NCBI GenBank assembly: GCA_028293545.1
Contig: JAQGOP010000022.1
Location: forward strand, 1-45,939
Length of the DNA stretch: 45,939 nucleotides
Reading direction: 5' to 3'
Source: Verrucomicrobiota bacterium
Lineage (GTDB): Bacteria > Verrucomicrobiota > Verrucomicrobiia > Opitutales > Opitutaceae
Positions 7,310-17,493 of the stretch are shown piece by piece. Positions within the stretch are counted from its first letter, which is position 1, and the number at the start of each line of letters is the position of its first letter. Position numbers and translations under genes: made by a program. The notes beneath the pieces are model-generated. The model searched no databases and had not been told where the DNA came from. It saw only the letters and a list, made by a program, of their open reading frames with translations.

Positions 7310-8346
7310 CCGGGAGAAAGGGCCGATGCCGCTTGCTGCTGCTGCTCCTCCTGCTGGTGGAGCTGCTCGCTGTCCTGGATCAGGAAGGCCTGGAAGATAT
7401 ACGCTTTGAAAAGTGCGGCGCCGATGTCGTTGAGCTTGGATTGGAGCACGTCGATGGACGTGTGAAGGCCGGCGTCGAAAATTTCCGCCGGGGTCCCGAA
7501 CTGGAGTTCCGCGAGGAGCCGGCCCGCGAGTTTCTCGGCGTCGTTCGAAAAGCTCGACTCGGCCACCCCGGAAATCCGGCGCAGCGCGTGGTTCAGCTGC
7601 TGCACGCAATAGCGCACGGAGCGCGGAAAATCGGGCGACAGCAGGAGGAAATCGGCGACCAATGCCGGCTGCACCTCGGAGCCGTGCGTCGACTTGTACG
7701 CATCCCACGCGCTGCACGAACGCAGCACCGCGGCCCATTCGAGCGCTCCCGCCTGGCTCACGGGCTCCGGCGCGCCGCGCGCCGGGAAAGCCGTGTGGCG
7801 CACGTCGAGGATGCGCGACGTCTTGTCCGCGCGTTCGAGGTACTTGCCGGCCTGTTGGAAAAGCCAGCCCTCGTTGTGCAGCACCGTCGCGTTCGTGAGG
7901 CCCTGGAGCAGGAGCGAGCTGGCCTTGATCTCCTGGAAAAACTCGACGGCGCTCGAGCGCGCCATCGCCCGGGCCTGCGGCTGGCGGAGGAAAAGGTACA
8001 GGCGGTTGATCTCCTCCCAAACCTCGCCGGTGATCTGGTCGCGGACCATGCGCGCGTTTTCGCGGGCCTGCGAAATCGAACCCTGGATCGAGTTCGGGTT
8101 CTCGGGATGAAACACGAGGAACTCGGTGACGGTTTCCGCCGTCGCGCGCGGATAGAGCGCGCTGAAAAGCGTTTCGTCGCCGGCGCTCTGCACGATTGGG
8201 ATCCAGTGCCCGGCCAGCGCGCGCTCGTCGAGCGCGCGGCCGTCGAGCAACAGCTGAAGATTCACGTCGAGCAGACGCGCGGTGTTGTCCGCCCGCTCGA
8301 GGTAACGACTCATCCAATAAAGGCAGTTGGCAACGCGGCTGAGCAT
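7306..8346 (-). CDS. Alpha-E domain protein
   Basis: A 346-residue, almost wholly helical protein whose start MLSRVANCLYWMSRYLERAD is the family signature. Other typical segments are NPNSIQGSISQARENARMVR and WLFQQAGKYLERADKTSRIL. The alpha-E family (DUF403) has no proven enzymatic activity and nearly always travels with circularly permuted ATP-grasp and transglutaminase genes, as here. The C-terminus is Gln-rich (a run of EQLHQQEEQQQQAAS), probably disordered. It is 49 bp downstream of the ATP-grasp gene and overlaps the transglutaminase start by 4 bases, so the three form one operon. Confidence 0.93.
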   Translation of the reverse strand: MLSRVANCLYWMSRYLERADNTARLLDVNLQLLLDGRALDERALAGHWIPIVQSAGDETLFSALYPRATAETVTEFLVFHPENPNSIQGSISQARENARMVRDQITGEVWEEINRLYLFLRQPQARAMARSSAVEFFQEIKASSLLLQGLTNATVLHNEGWLFQQAGKYLERADKTSRILDVRHTAFPARGAPEPVSQAGALEWAAVLRSCSAWDAYKSTHGSEVQPALVADFLLLSPDFPRSVRYCVQQLNHALRRISGVAESSFSNDAEKLAGRLLAELQFGTPAEIFDAGLHTSIDVLQSKLNDIGAALFKAYIFQAFLIQDSEQLHQQEEQQQQAASALSPG

Positions 8347-8395
8347 GGGGACGGTGGGCGGGAAGCTGTAGGCGGTGGCTGGATTTAGGGGCGGC

Positions 8396-9898
8396 TCACT
8401 CGTCGGCGTAGAGCACCCACGTGTCCTTCGAGCCGCCGCCTTGCGAGGAGTTCACCACGAGCGAACCACGGCGTAGCGCCACGCGCGTCAGGCCGCCGGG
8501 AATCACCGTCGTTTTATTCCCATAGAGAATGTACGGGCGCAGGTCGATGTGCCGGCCTTCGCAGTGGTCCGTTTCCTCGATGAACGTCGGGTGACGCGAA
8601 AGCGAAATCATCGGCTGGGCGATGTAGTTGCGCGGGTCGGCCACGATCCGGTCGCGGAAATCCTCACGCTCGGCCTTGGACGCGTGCGGTCCCATCAGCA
8701 TGCCATAACCGCCGGCTTCGTTCGCCGCCTTGACCACGAGCTTGTCGAGATTCTCGAGGATATAGGCGCAGTCCTTTTCCTCGCTCGCGAGGTAGGTGGG
8801 CACGTTCGGGATGATCGGATCCTGGTCGAGGTAGTACTTGATGATCCGCGGGACGAAATAATACATCACCTTGTCGTCGGCCAGGCCGGTGCCGATCGAG
8901 TTCGCCAGCGAAACATTGCCCGCGCGATAGGCGTGGATCAGCCCGGGAACGCCCAGCGCGGAATCGGACCGGAAAACCGTGGGATCCAGGAAATCGTCAT
9001 CGATGCGACGGTAGATCACGTGCACCGGCTGCTGGCCCTTCGTCGTGCGCATGAACACGCGCTGGTCACGGACGACGAGGTCGCGGCCTTCGACGATCTC
9101 GATGCCCATCTGCCGCGCAAGGTAGGTGTGTTCGAAATAGGCGGAGTTGTACGAGCCCGGGGTGAGGAGCACGACCGTCGGGTCGCCGACGCCGGCGGGT
9201 GCGACGTGCTGGAGGACGTTGAGCAGTTCCGCCGGGTAATTGCTGACCGACCTCACGCCGACGCCTTCGAAGAAATCGGGGAACGTGCGTCGCATCGCCC
9301 GGCGGTTTTCCAGCATGTAGCTGACGCCGGAGGGACAGCGCGCGTTGTCCTCGAGGACCATGTAACCGCCATCGGCGCCGCGGATCAGGTCCGTGCCGCA
9401 GACATGGATATAGATATCGCCCGGGACGCGGAAATTGACGAATTCGCGGCGGAAATGCTTCGCCGAAAGGACATAGTAGGCCGGGATGACGCCGTCCTTC
9501 AGGATGCGCTGCTCGTGGTAGATATCGTGGAGGAAGAGGTTGAGCGCGGTGATGCGCTGGATGAGGCCGGCCTCGAGCTTTTCCCATTCCGCCGCCGGGA
9601 TGATGCGGGGGAGGAGATCGAATGGGAAAATGCGTTCGGTGCCTTGGGAGTCGCCGTAAACATTGAAGGTGATGCCCTGGCGGAGGAAAAGGGCATCGAC
9701 GGCCTTTCGTTTGGTGTCGAGTTCGGCCTTGGGGATGGTCCCGAACTTGGTGACGAATTTCCGGTAGTGCGGGCGCAAAGTCCCGTCCGGCAGGAACATC
9801 TCGTCGAAAAAATTATCGGTGGCGTAACCGTTGAGCACGGTGGGCAGCAGACCTGAGCCCGAGGCCGTCGCGCAAGGAGATTTGGCGGAAGACGGCAT
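8396..9898 (-). CDS. Circularly permuted ATP-grasp protein
   Basis: A 500-residue protein of the circularly permuted ATP-grasp type 2 family (DUF404/DUF407). Recognised segments: [19 protein letters not shown] near the N-terminus, [58 protein letters not shown] (ATP-binding strand and loop), [11 protein letters not shown] and [18 protein letters not shown] at the end. The family is predicted to form amide bonds using ATP. ATG 9898 is chosen; the open frame continues to 9964 but the extra residues ([12 protein letters not shown]) are translated family E repeat. It is the first gene of the three-gene operon and divergent from secA. Confidence 0.93.
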   Translation of the reverse strand: MPSSAKSPCATASGSGLLPTVLNGYATDNFFDEMFLPDGTLRPHYRKFVTKFGTIPKAELDTKRKAVDALFLRQGITFNVYGDSQGTERIFPFDLLPRIIPAAEWEKLEAGLIQRITALNLFLHDIYHEQRILKDGVIPAYYVLSAKHFRREFVNFRVPGDIYIHVCGTDLIRGADGGYMVLEDNARCPSGVSYMLENRRAMRRTFPDFFEGVGVRSVSNYPAELLNVLQHVAPAGVGDPTVVLLTPGSYNSAYFEHTYLARQMGIEIVEGRDLVVRDQRVFMRTTKGQQPVHVIYRRIDDDFLDPTVFRSDSALGVPGLIHAYRAGNVSLANSIGTGLADDKVMYYFVPRIIKYYLDQDPIIPNVPTYLASEEKDCAYILENLDKLVVKAANEAGGYGMLMGPHASKAEREDFRDRIVADPRNYIAQPMISLSRHPTFIEETDHCEGRHIDLRPYILYGNKTTVIPGGLTRVALRRGSLVVNSSQGGGSKDTWVLYADE

Positions 9899-9926
9899 GC
9901 GCTGCCTTAGCAAGACGCGAGCCAGC

Positions 9927-10130
9927 CAATTTCGGATTGCGGATTTCGGATTGCGAATTGCCAAGCGCCGGAGGCGTCCCCCGGGCTGGCCGGGTTTCCA
10001 ACCGGCCTTCGGGAATCCCGAACCACGTCAGGGACGATTTTACACTTCGAATCCGACGCCAATCCCACCGCCCCGCCCATCGGTTGGAAGGCCTTTCAAT
10101 CTGCAATCCGAAATCCGCAATCCGCAATTG
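9927..10130. repeat. Inverted repeat, family E, between the ATP-grasp operon and secA
   Basis: Left arm CAATTTCGGATTGCGGATTT (from 9927) to about 9962, and right arm 10099-10130 (CTGCAATCCGAAATCCGCAA, then TCCGCAATTG), are inverted copies about 30 nt long. The spacer includes smaller hairpins (GGCCGGTTTCCAACCGGCC region, 9989-10008). The element fills most of the 268-bp divergent promoter region. Confidence 0.85.
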
Positions 10131-10166
10131 CAACGCCCCCCTCCCCACCTATGGTATCGGCCCTTC

Positions 10167-13151
10167 ATGCTTTCCTTTCTGTTCAAACGCTTTGCCGGGC
10201 GACACTACAAGAAATTCCTCGAGAAAGCCCGGCCCACCGTCGTCCGCATCAATGCTCTCGAAGAGTCTTACCAGTCGCTCACGGATGAGCAGCTCCGCGC
10301 CAAGACTGATGAGTTTCGCGCCCGCCTGAAGGCCGGCGAAACCCTCGACCAGATCCTGCCCGAAGCGTTTGCCACGGTCAAAAACGCCGCGCGCCGCATG
10401 AAGGGCCGCGCCGTCATCGTCTGCGATCACGAACTCATGTGGGACATGGTCCACTTCGACGTCCAGTTGATCGGCGGCATGGCCATCCACGAAGGACGCA
10501 TCGCCGAAATGGCCACCGGCGAAGGCAAGACGCTCGTCTCGACCCTGCCGCTTTACCTCAACTCCCTCACCGGCCGGAATACCCAGCTCGTCACCGTCAA
10601 CGACTACCTCGCCCGTCGCGACTCGGAGTGGATGGGCCATCTTTATAACTTCCTCGGCATCACCGTCGGCTGCATCCAGCAGCAGATGGCGCCGGATGTG
10701 CGCCGCGAAATGTACGGCCGCGACATCACTTACGGCACCGCGAGCGAATTCGGCTTCGACTACCTGCGCGACAACGGCATGGCCACACGCAAGGAGGACC
10801 AGGTCCAGCGTGATCACTGGTACTGCATCGTGGACGAAATTGACTCCATCCTGGTCGACGAAGCCCGCACGCCGCTGATCATTTCCGGCCCGGCCCCGAT
10901 CGAGCGCGAGCAACCGTTCACGCGCATCAAGCCTCCCGTCGATCGCTTGGTCAGCGACCAGACCCGCCTCTGCAACCGGATCGTTTCCGAAGCCAAGGAA
11001 ATCCTCGAGCGGCCCAATGTCTCCGACGACGACCGCCTGCTCGCCGCGCGCAAGATGCTCCAGGTCAAGATGGGGCATCCGAAGAACAAGCTGCTGCTGC
11101 GCCTGATGGAAACCCCGGAGTGGCGCAAGCTGCTCGACAAGACCGAGACGGAGATGAATTCGGACCTGAACAAGGACGAAGTCTACCGCCTCAAGGAGGA
11201 TCTTTTCTACGTGATCGACGAGCGCCAGCACCAGGCCGACCTCACGGAAATCGGACGCAAGACGCTGCGCCCGGATAACCCCGATGCATTCGTCCTGCCG
11301 GACTTGGCCACGGAATTCAGCGACCTCGACAAGGACACCGCCTTCACGCCGGAACTCCGCGAGGAAAAGAAACTGGCTTCGCAGACGCGCTACGCCGAAG
11401 TGTCCGAGGACATCCACGCGATCTCGCAGCTGCTGCGCGCCTACTCGCTCTACGAGCGCGACGTCGAGTACGTCGTCCAGGAAGGCAAGGTCATGATCGT
11501 CGACGAGAACACCGGCCGCGTGATGCCGGGTCGCCGATGGTCGGACGGACTCCACCAGGCGGTGGAGGCCAAGGAAGGCGTCACGATCGAGCGCGAGACG
11601 CGCACGTATGCGACGATCACGATCCAGAATTATTTCCGCATGTACGAAAAGCTCGCGGGCATGACCGGCACCGCGGAGACGGAAGCGACCGAGTTCAACG
11701 ACATCTATCGCCTGAGCGTCCAAGTCATCCCGACGAACCAGCCCTGCATCCGCGTCGATCGGAACGACTCGATCTTCAAGACTCGCCGCGACAAGTACGC
11801 CGCCGTCGTGAAGGAAATTGAGAGCGCGAACAAGCGCGGCCAGCCGGTCCTCGTCGGCACGGTTTCCGTCGAATCGTCCGAGGTGCTTTCCCGCATGCTC
11901 AAGCGCACGGGCGTGATCCACACCGTCCTCAACGCGAAGTTTCACCAGCAGGAATCCGAAATCGTCGCGCGCGCGGGTCAGCGCGGCGCCGTCACCATCG
12001 CCACCAACATGGCGGGCCGCGGCACCGACATCAAACTCGGCGAAGGCGTGCGCGACCTGGGCGGCTTGTACGTCGTCGGCACCGAGCGCCACGAGTCCCG
12101 CCGCATCGACCGCCAGTTGCGCGGACGCTGCTCGCGCCAGGGCGACCCGGGCCTGACGAAGTTCTTCCTCTCCCTGGAGGACGACCTCATGCGCCTTTTC
12201 CTGCAGGGCAACCTGGCCTCGCGGCTGATGGAAGGCTCGATGAAGGAAGGCGAGGAGCTCGAGCATCCCTGGCTCAACCGCTCGATCGAATCCGCGCAGA
12301 AAAAAGTCGAACAGCAGAATTATTCGATCCGCAAGCGCCTCCTCCAGTACGACGACGTGCTGAACCAGCAGCGGGAAGTGGTGTACGGCATCCGCAATGC
12401 CGCCATCCATGCCGACCGGCCCAAGGCCATCATCTTCGAGCAGATCCACGAAGAAATCACGAGCCGGCTCGGGGCCGCCGGGTACGGCGAAAAAGGCGGG
12501 GCCGTGCCGACCTCCGTCGAGAGCCTGGTGGGCTGGGTCAATTCCCATTTCCCGATCAGCCTGCGGGTCGAGGAACTGTCCTCGCTCGAATTCGATCCGG
12601 CCCTCGCGCTGATCGTCGAGCGCATCGAGAAAGCGTACGCGGTGAAAGAGGCCGCGGAAATCCCGGAGGCCCTCGGTTCCCTCGAGCGCTATGTCGTGAT
12701 CAACGCCATCGATCACCACTGGCAGGAGCACCTGACCGAGATGGAAGACCTCCGCAAGAGCATCGGACTGCGCAGCTACGGCCAGAAGGACCCGCTCGTG
12801 GAGTATAAATCGGAAGCGTACCGGTTCTTCGAGGAACTGATGAACAACGTGCGCCTCCAGATTTGCACCGGTCTGTTCCGCAGCGCGTCGAACCTCGAAT
12901 CGTTCGAGAACATGCTCGCGCTGCTCAGCCGCACGGCGCGCGCCGTGGGCCCGACGGATTTGCCGGCGCCGGTGGCGGCGCCGCGCATCGAGACGAGCAC
13001 GACCGTGACCAGCAGCGGATCCACCGCCGCGCCGCAGCAGGAAATCCAGCTGCCGAAAGTCACGATCCGCCGCGAGCTGCCCAAGGTGGGCCGCAACGAC
13101 CCGTGCCCCTGCGGCAGCGGGAAGAAATTCAAGAACTGCCACGGCGCCTGA
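10167..13151 (+). CDS. secA: Preprotein translocase ATPase SecA
   Basis: A 994-residue protein. Seen in order: N-terminal [20 protein letters not shown]; Walker A GEGKT at 118-122; [16 protein letters not shown] at 188-203; Walker B region [20 protein letters not shown] (222-241); [15 protein letters not shown]; and a C-terminal zinc/SecB-binding tail [15 protein letters not shown] (C-x-C...C-H). It drives export of unfolded proteins through SecYEG. It is longer than the Escherichia coli protein (about 900) because of an extra segment after the first nucleotide-binding half (about residues 250-400), as is known in several non-proteobacterial phyla. ATG 10167 begins a family-typical N-terminus; the open frame upstream is repeat sequence. 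Confidence 0.97.
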   Translation: MLSFLFKRFAGRHYKKFLEKARPTVVRINALEESYQSLTDEQLRAKTDEFRARLKAGETLDQILPEAFATVKNAARRMKGRAVIVCDHELMWDMVHFDVQLIGGMAIHEGRIAEMATGEGKTLVSTLPLYLNSLTGRNTQLVTVNDYLARRDSEWMGHLYNFLGITVGCIQQQMAPDVRREMYGRDITYGTASEFGFDYLRDNGMATRKEDQVQRDHWYCIVDEIDSILVDEARTPLIISGPAPIEREQPFTRIKPPVDRLVSDQTRLCNRIVSEAKEILERPNVSDDDRLLAARKMLQVKMGHPKNKLLLRLMETPEWRKLLDKTETEMNSDLNKDEVYRLKEDLFYVIDERQHQADLTEIGRKTLRPDNPDAFVLPDLATEFSDLDKDTAFTPELREEKKLASQTRYAEVSEDIHAISQLLRAYSLYERDVEYVVQEGKVMIVDENTGRVMPGRRWSDGLHQAVEAKEGVTIERETRTYATITIQNYFRMYEKLAGMTGTAETEATEFNDIYRLSVQVIPTNQPCIRVDRNDSIFKTRRDKYAAVVKEIESANKRGQPVLVGTVSVESSEVLSRMLKRTGVIHTVLNAKFHQQESEIVARAGQRGAVTIATNMAGRGTDIKLGEGVRDLGGLYVVGTERHESRRIDRQLRGRCSRQGDPGLTKFFLSLEDDLMRLFLQGNLASRLMEGSMKEGEELEHPWLNRSIESAQKKVEQQNYSIRKRLLQYDDVLNQQREVVYGIRNAAIHADRPKAIIFEQIHEEITSRLGAAGYGEKGGAVPTSVESLVGWVNSHFPISLRVEELSSLEFDPALALIVERIEKAYAVKEAAEIPEALGSLERYVVINAIDHHWQEHLTEMEDLRKSIGLRSYGQKDPLVEYKSEAYRFFEELMNNVRLQICTGLFRSASNLESFENMLALLSRTARAVGPTDLPAPVAAPRIETSTTVTSSGSTAAPQQEIQLPKVTIRRELPKVGRNDPCPCGSGKKFKNCHGA

Positions 13152-13170
13152 AGCCATGGTGCGTTTAGCC

Positions 13171-13240
13171 GTAGCGCAGGCGGCTCGCCTGTCCCCAGTC
13201 CGGAAATCAGCCCACGGAAGCCGGCGGGCCGCCCGCGCTG
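13171..13240. repeat. Family B palindrome and a diverged partner after secA
   Basis: GTAGCGCAGGCGGCTCGCCTG (13171-13191) begins 20 bp after the secA stop; a GC-rich inverted partner (GGCGGGCCGCCCGCGCTGC, about 13222-13240) lies just before lnt. Either could act as a terminator or attenuator between secA and lnt. Confidence 0.65.
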
Positions 13241-13246
13241 CACCCG

Positions 13247-14887
13247 ATGCTTGAGCCTGTCGTCACTCCCGATCCCTACGCGCCGGTCCCCACCTGGCGC
13301 GAACGCAGCCCGCACGGCGTGGCCGCGGTGGTGGTCTTCGTGCTGACGGCGTTGATCGCGACGCTTTCGTTTCCGCCGTTCAAGATGCCGGAGTTCGCGT
13401 ATGCGATGCTCGTGCCGGGAATTTTTTGGGCGTACACGCGTCCATCGCTCAAGCTTTATGCCTGGACCATGTTCGCCGCGCAGGCGGTCGCGTGGACCGC
13501 GATCCTGAGCTGGCTGCACCACGTGACGTGGCTTGGGCTGATCCTGCTCGGGCCGTTGATCGGCGCGTGGGTCGGAGCCTGGTACCTGGCGGCGTGGTGG
13601 GCGATGCCGCGGATGCTTGGCCGTCCGACGCTGCTGCGCTTGGCCGCGATGCTGGGGTTGTGCGGACTTTGGGTGGTGATCGAATGGACGCGGACCTGGC
13701 TCCTCGGGGGATTTCCCTGGCTGCCGCTCGCGGCGAGCCAATGGGAGCGCTCGAGCATTCTCCAAGTCGCATCCTACACGGGTGCGTACGGGATTTCGTT
13801 TGTGCTCGTTGCGATGAACATCGGTTTCGGCGCGTATGCGCATCGGCTGTTCCGCGAGGGTGAGAAGGGACTGCGCAAGCGGAGCCAGGAATTTTTCCTG
13901 GCGATGTTTCTCCTGCTCGTGTGCGTGTCGATCCACATGCAGGAGTCGTTTAACCGGGTCCGCTTCAGCGTCCCGGTCGGACGCATTGCCTTCGTCCAGC
14001 CATATATTCCGCAGGACGTGAAGTGGGTCCCGGCGAAGGGCCCGGGCATCCTCAGCGTCCTCGAGCAGACGACGATGGCTGCGGCGGCGACGATGCCGGA
14101 CCTGATCCTGTGGCCCGAGGCGACCACGCCGTGGGCCGTGAAGGGCGACGAGGATACGCGCGCTTTTGTCGAATCGCTCTCGCGGCGCGCGAAGGCCCCC
14201 ATGCTCGTCGGGTCGATCGCGATCGAAAATCGCCACGCACCCAACGAGGAATGGTACAACGCGGTCTTCGCGGTGGACCCGCTCACGGGCGTGCAGACCT
14301 CATATTACGCGAAGCGTCGCCTGGTGCCGTTCGGCGAGTACGTGCCGCTGCGGCCGATCCTCGGATGGATTTCGAAGTTCGTCCCGGTCGGGGAGGACTT
14401 TGCGACCGGCCTCGATGCGTCGCCGCTCGTGGTGTCGCTGCCGACGGGATCGCTCACGTTCGGCCCGCTGGTGTGTTACGAGGACATCTATCCCCAGCTG
14501 GCCCGTTCGAGCGTCCGGACGGGCGCCGATATCCTCGTGGTGCAGACCAACAATGCCTGGTTCGGCGAAGGCGGCGCCGCGTACCAGCATGCGGCGAACT
14601 CCGTGCTGCGCGCCGTGGAAACCCGCCGGCCCGTGTTGCGTTGCGGCAACGGTGGATGGAGCGGCTGGATCGACGAATTTGGCAGCGTGCGCGCGGTCCT
14701 GGTGAACGAGGCCGGCAGCATTTATTTCCGCGGGGTCCGCACGGTCGCAGTGAGGCGCGACCAACGCTGGGTGGGACGGCAGAGTTTCTACGTCGAGCAC
14801 GGCGACTGGTTTGTCGGCGTTTCCGCCGCGCTGGTCTTGTTGGGCTTTGCCCTGCTCCGGGTGCATCGACCGAACCTGATGATGTGA
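13247..14887 (+). CDS. lnt: Apolipoprotein N-acyltransferase
   Basis: A 546-residue inner-membrane protein with several N-terminal hydrophobic segments (about 25-225), then a periplasmic nitrilase domain and a C-terminal membrane anchor (about 520-538). The catalytic triad is present: E291 (LWPEATTPW), K356 (YAKRRLVPFGEYVP) and C410 (LVCYEDIYP). It adds the third acyl chain to lipoproteins; the window encodes at least two likely clients (lipoboxes at 40402 and 42743). The segment usually reading R-x-T-N-T-G-I-S is altered to RCGNGGWSGWIDEFG. The presumed start ATG 13247 is followed by a short Pro-rich cytoplasmic tail. A 271-bp gap downstream shows no gene. Confidence 0.95.
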   Translation: MLEPVVTPDPYAPVPTWRERSPHGVAAVVVFVLTALIATLSFPPFKMPEFAYAMLVPGIFWAYTRPSLKLYAWTMFAAQAVAWTAILSWLHHVTWLGLILLGPLIGAWVGAWYLAAWWAMPRMLGRPTLLRLAAMLGLCGLWVVIEWTRTWLLGGFPWLPLAASQWERSSILQVASYTGAYGISFVLVAMNIGFGAYAHRLFREGEKGLRKRSQEFFLAMFLLLVCVSIHMQESFNRVRFSVPVGRIAFVQPYIPQDVKWVPAKGPGILSVLEQTTMAAAATMPDLILWPEATTPWAVKGDEDTRAFVESLSRRAKAPMLVGSIAIENRHAPNEEWYNAVFAVDPLTGVQTSYYAKRRLVPFGEYVPLRPILGWISKFVPVGEDFATGLDASPLVVSLPTGSLTFGPLVCYEDIYPQLARSSVRTGADILVVQTNNAWFGEGGAAYQHAANSVLRAVETRRPVLRCGNGGWSGWIDEFGSVRAVLVNEAGSIYFRGVRTVAVRRDQRWVGRQSFYVEHGDWFVGVSAALVLLGFALLRVHRPNLMM

Positions 14888-15158
14888 GGGCAGGGCGGGG
14901 CGGCCGGGCCGCCGTCAACTCTGTCAGCCGACGGGCTGGTCGGCGCGTTCTACCGCTTTGTTGGCGGCTTGGTTTTTGCCGCCGGTTTCGTCCGCAGCCG
15001 CAGCACGCTTCGGGCGCGCGGGCGCGGGGCGCCGCCGTGAAGTTCAGGCAGCCACGGAGTCCCGAGCAGGCGGCAGGCGTCGCACATAAGAATTTTCACG
15101 AGAACCCGGAATTTCGCGGCTGACAACCCCCGTTTGCTTTCGCACAACCTGATTTCCC

Positions 15159-16358
15159 ATGACCCCGAAACTTCTTCGTCGTGCCGTCGAGGCGCTTTCT
15201 ACTTTCAACGTCGAAACTCCCTCGTGGGGCTTCGCCGACACCGGCACCCGTTTCGGCAAGTTTTTCCAGGACGCCGCGGCGATCGACATGAACGACAAGC
15301 TGGCGGACGCGGGCCAGGTCCACGCGGTCACCGGTTGCTGCCCGACGGTCGCGACGCACGTGCTCTGGGATTACACTCCTGGCCAGGACCCGAAGCAGGT
15401 CGTGAAGATGGCGCGCAAGCACGGCATCAAGCTGGGCGCGATCAACCCGAACCTTTTCCAGGACCAGGAATACAAATGGGGCTCCTTCGGCCACAACGAC
15501 GCCGCCGTGCGTGAGCGCGCGCTGCAGCACTGCTTCGATTCGGTCGCGATCATGAAGGCGGTCGGCAGCGAATACCTTTCGCTGTGGTTCGCCGACGGCA
15601 CCAATTACCCGGGGCAGGCGAGCATCCGCGAGCGCAAGGGTCATTTCGAGGAGGCGCTCAAGACGCTCCACAAAAAGCTCGGGCCCAACCAGACGATGCT
15701 CGTGGAGTACAAGCCCTTTGAGCCGGCGTTCTATGCGACCGACATCGCGGACTGGGGCATGGCTTATCTCCTCTCGAAGAAAGCCGGCCCGCGCGCCAAG
15801 GTGCTCGTCGACACCGGTCATCACTACAGCGCCCAGAACATCGAGCAGATCGTCGCGTGGCTCCTGGACGAGGACATGCTCGGCGGTTTCCATTTCAACG
15901 ATCGTCGTTATGCCGACGACGATCTCACGCTGGGCTCCATCGATCCGTACCAGATCTTCCGGATCTTCCACGAAATCCTCTTCTTCGCCGCCGATCGCCG
16001 GAAGATGCCGAACATCGCGTACATGGTGGACCAGTGCCACAACGAGAAGGCGAAGGTCGAGGCGATGATCCAGACGGTGGTCATGGCGCAGGAACTTTAT
16101 GCGAAGGCCGCGCTGGTCGACCACGAGGCGCTGCGGAAGGCGCAGGCCAAGAACAGCGTGATCGATGCCGAGCTGCTGCTGAAGAAGGCGTTTTTCACCG
16201 ATGTGTCGCCGGCGCTCGCTGCGTGGCGCAAGTCGAACCAGCTGCCGGCCGACCCGCTCGTGGAACACCGCCGCAGCGGTTACGAACGCAAGGCCGCCGC
16301 CGACCGCAAGGCCCGCCGCAAGGCGATGGGCATCACGCGCGGCGGCAGCTTCGCCTGA
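15159..16358 (+). CDS. Sugar isomerase of the L-rhamnose isomerase (Pseudomonas-type) family
   Basis: A 399-residue TIM-barrel isomerase. Putative metal ligands are E183 (MLVEYKPFEPAFY), D218 (VLVDTGHHYSAQN), H245 (GGFHFNDRRYADDD), D253/D255 and D291 (AYMVDQCHNEK). Their spacing equals that I recall for the ligands of Pseudomonas stutzeri L-rhamnose isomerase (219, 254, 281, 289/291, 327), a constant offset of 36. The family interconverts aldoses and ketoses such as L-rhamnose/L-rhamnulose with Mn2+. No rhamnulokinase or aldolase is adjacent, so the physiological sugar is not certain. The C-terminus is strongly basic. No signal peptide; cytoplasmic. A family B repeat starts 2 bp after the stop. 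Confidence 0.88.
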   Translation: MTPKLLRRAVEALSTFNVETPSWGFADTGTRFGKFFQDAAAIDMNDKLADAGQVHAVTGCCPTVATHVLWDYTPGQDPKQVVKMARKHGIKLGAINPNLFQDQEYKWGSFGHNDAAVRERALQHCFDSVAIMKAVGSEYLSLWFADGTNYPGQASIRERKGHFEEALKTLHKKLGPNQTMLVEYKPFEPAFYATDIADWGMAYLLSKKAGPRAKVLVDTGHHYSAQNIEQIVAWLLDEDMLGGFHFNDRRYADDDLTLGSIDPYQIFRIFHEILFFAADRRKMPNIAYMVDQCHNEKAKVEAMIQTVVMAQELYAKAALVDHEALRKAQAKNSVIDAELLLKKAFFTDVSPALAAWRKSNQLPADPLVEHRRSGYERKAAADRKARRKAMGITRGGSFA

Positions 16359-16359
16359 A

Positions 16360-16384
16360 GTAGCGCAGGCGGCCCGCCTGCTCC
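16360..16384. repeat. Family B palindrome at the end of the isomerase gene
   Basis: GTAGCGCAGGCGGCCCGCCT and the following GCTCC (16360-16384) form a near-perfect hairpin 2 bp after the TGA stop at 16356-16358. A transcription stop or 3'-end stabiliser is plausible. Confidence 0.75.
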
Positions 16385-16420
16385 GAAAATCCGAAATAGT
16401 TATGGGCCATGCGTCATACC

Positions 16421-16437
16421 AGTGATTAAATACCACT
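16421..16437. promoter_or_regulatory. Possible operator, AGTG-N9-CACT
   Basis: AGTGATTAAATACCACT is an AT-rich inverted AGTG...CACT pair in otherwise GC-rich DNA, 55 bp upstream of the PhyH-like gene at 16492. The regulator is unknown. The call rests on symmetry and position only. Confidence 0.3.
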
Positions 16438-16455
16438 AAAGGTGACGTCGGGCCA

Positions 16456-16484
16456 TTGCCCTTTTTCGCGCTTTCTGGGATAGT
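16456..16484 (+). promoter_or_regulatory. Candidate promoter for the PhyH-like gene at 16492
   Basis: TTGCCC (16456-16461), 17 bp, then GATAGT (16479-16484) resembles a sigma-70 promoter. A start about 7 bp later would coincide with the ATG at 16492, implying a leaderless or nearly leaderless message. Unproven. Confidence 0.3.
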
Positions 16485-16491
16485 TCTCCCG

Positions 16492-17493
16492 ATGAACGCC
16501 CCCCAGCCGCTCTCGTCCCAGCAAGTCCAGTTCTTCCACGAGGAAGGCTACCTGATCGTGCCGGATGTCTTTGACCCGGCCGAACTCGAGCCGTTGCGGC
16601 GGGAGATGCACGCGGAAATCAACCGCAAGGCCCGCGCGCTCAAGGCGGAGGGGAAGCTCACCGAGCTTCACGAAAACCTCGGGTTCGACGAGCAGCTCGC
16701 CGCGATCCAGCGCGATTCCCCGGACAACGGCGACGCCATCCTGCGCCATCTCGAGGGACTGCGCGGGGGCGGTTTTCATGCGCCGGAAATGTTCGACGTG
16801 ATTTCGCACCCGAAGCTCATGCAGAAATTGTCATCACTTCTGGGCACCGAGGAAATCGTCGCTTCATCGGTTTATCGGATCCGCCCGAAGCTCCCGAATT
16901 TTGGCCGGGGCGTGGTGCCGTGGCACCAGGACAGCGGTTATTTCGCCTCTCACTGCGACCAGCACCTGATCATCACGTGCTGGGTTCCGCTCGTGGATGC
17001 CACGGTGGAAAACGGCTGCATGCAGATCCTCCCGCGCACGCACCAGGGCGAAGTCGCGCTCCATCACACCGGCGGCAATGCCGGCTTCCTGGTCATCAAG
17101 GACAACGATCTCCCGGACGACCCGCGCAAATCGATCGTCGCGGCCTGCCCGCGCGGCGGCGTGGTCTTCATGACCAATCGCACGCCGCATTGCTCGACGC
17201 CGAACTACTCGAATCACATCCGGTGGAGCATCGACCTGCGGTTTCAGTCGTCGGAGGTCCCGAGCAACGTCGGACTCTGGCCCGAGAAGCACGACGCCGA
17301 AGGCAACGCCGAGCCCGAATTTTACGAGAAGGGCAACGTGGCGTGTTATCCACCCGAGGCGGATTTCCTGGTCAGCAGCAAACTGCATCCGGAGCAGGTC
17401 ACGGATTACGCGGAGTATTCCCGTCGCCGCGAAGTCTACGACCAGACGAAGCCGAACTTCTCCGTCTTCCGCCGCTGGCCCGCGCAGTCTTGA
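16492..17493 (+). CDS. Phytanoyl-CoA dioxygenase family protein
   Basis: A 333-residue Fe(II)/2-oxoglutarate oxygenase. The start MNAPQPLSSQQVQFFHEEGY has the family's Q-x-x-F-x-x-x-G-Y opening. Iron ligands H145 and D147 (VPWHQDSGYF) and distal H233 (TPHCSTPNYS) are visible, and R244 (NHIRWSIDLRF) is the likely 2-oxoglutarate anchor. A 12-residue longer reading from 16456 would start inside the candidate promoter, so ATG 16492 is used. No signal peptide. It differs clearly from the tandem pair at 18674/19605: longer, with a 'GGGFHAPEMFDVI' segment. The substrate is unknown; the neighbouring sugar isomerase is only a weak hint. Confidence 0.9.
   Translation: MNAPQPLSSQQVQFFHEEGYLIVPDVFDPAELEPLRREMHAEINRKARALKAEGKLTELHENLGFDEQLAAIQRDSPDNGDAILRHLEGLRGGGFHAPEMFDVISHPKLMQKLSSLLGTEEIVASSVYRIRPKLPNFGRGVVPWHQDSGYFASHCDQHLIITCWVPLVDATVENGCMQILPRTHQGEVALHHTGGNAGFLVIKDNDLPDDPRKSIVAACPRGGVVFMTNRTPHCSTPNYSNHIRWSIDLRFQSSEVPSNVGLWPEKHDAEGNAEPEFYEKGNVACYPPEADFLVSSKLHPEQVTDYAEYSRRREVYDQTKPNFSVFRRWPAQS

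Noticed and set aside
6446..8317. A single 623-codon frame spanning the transglutaminase and part of the alpha-E gene.
   Set aside because: Its first half is the wrong frame of the alpha-E gene and only the part after 7309 is transglutaminase. There is a clear ATG at 7309 overlapping the alpha-E stop, so two genes explain it better than a fusion.
10149..13157. A long open frame (about 1000 codons) on the minus strand opposite secA.
   Set aside because: It is the antisense shadow of secA: GC-rich codon bias keeps the opposite frame open. It has no recognisable domain, and the sense strand is a complete SecA.
14888..15040. A hydrophobic stretch in frame after lnt (LVGAFYRFVGGLVFAAGFVR).
   Set aside because: It has no start codon, is only the readthrough frame of lnt, and no stop-codon readthrough signal is visible.
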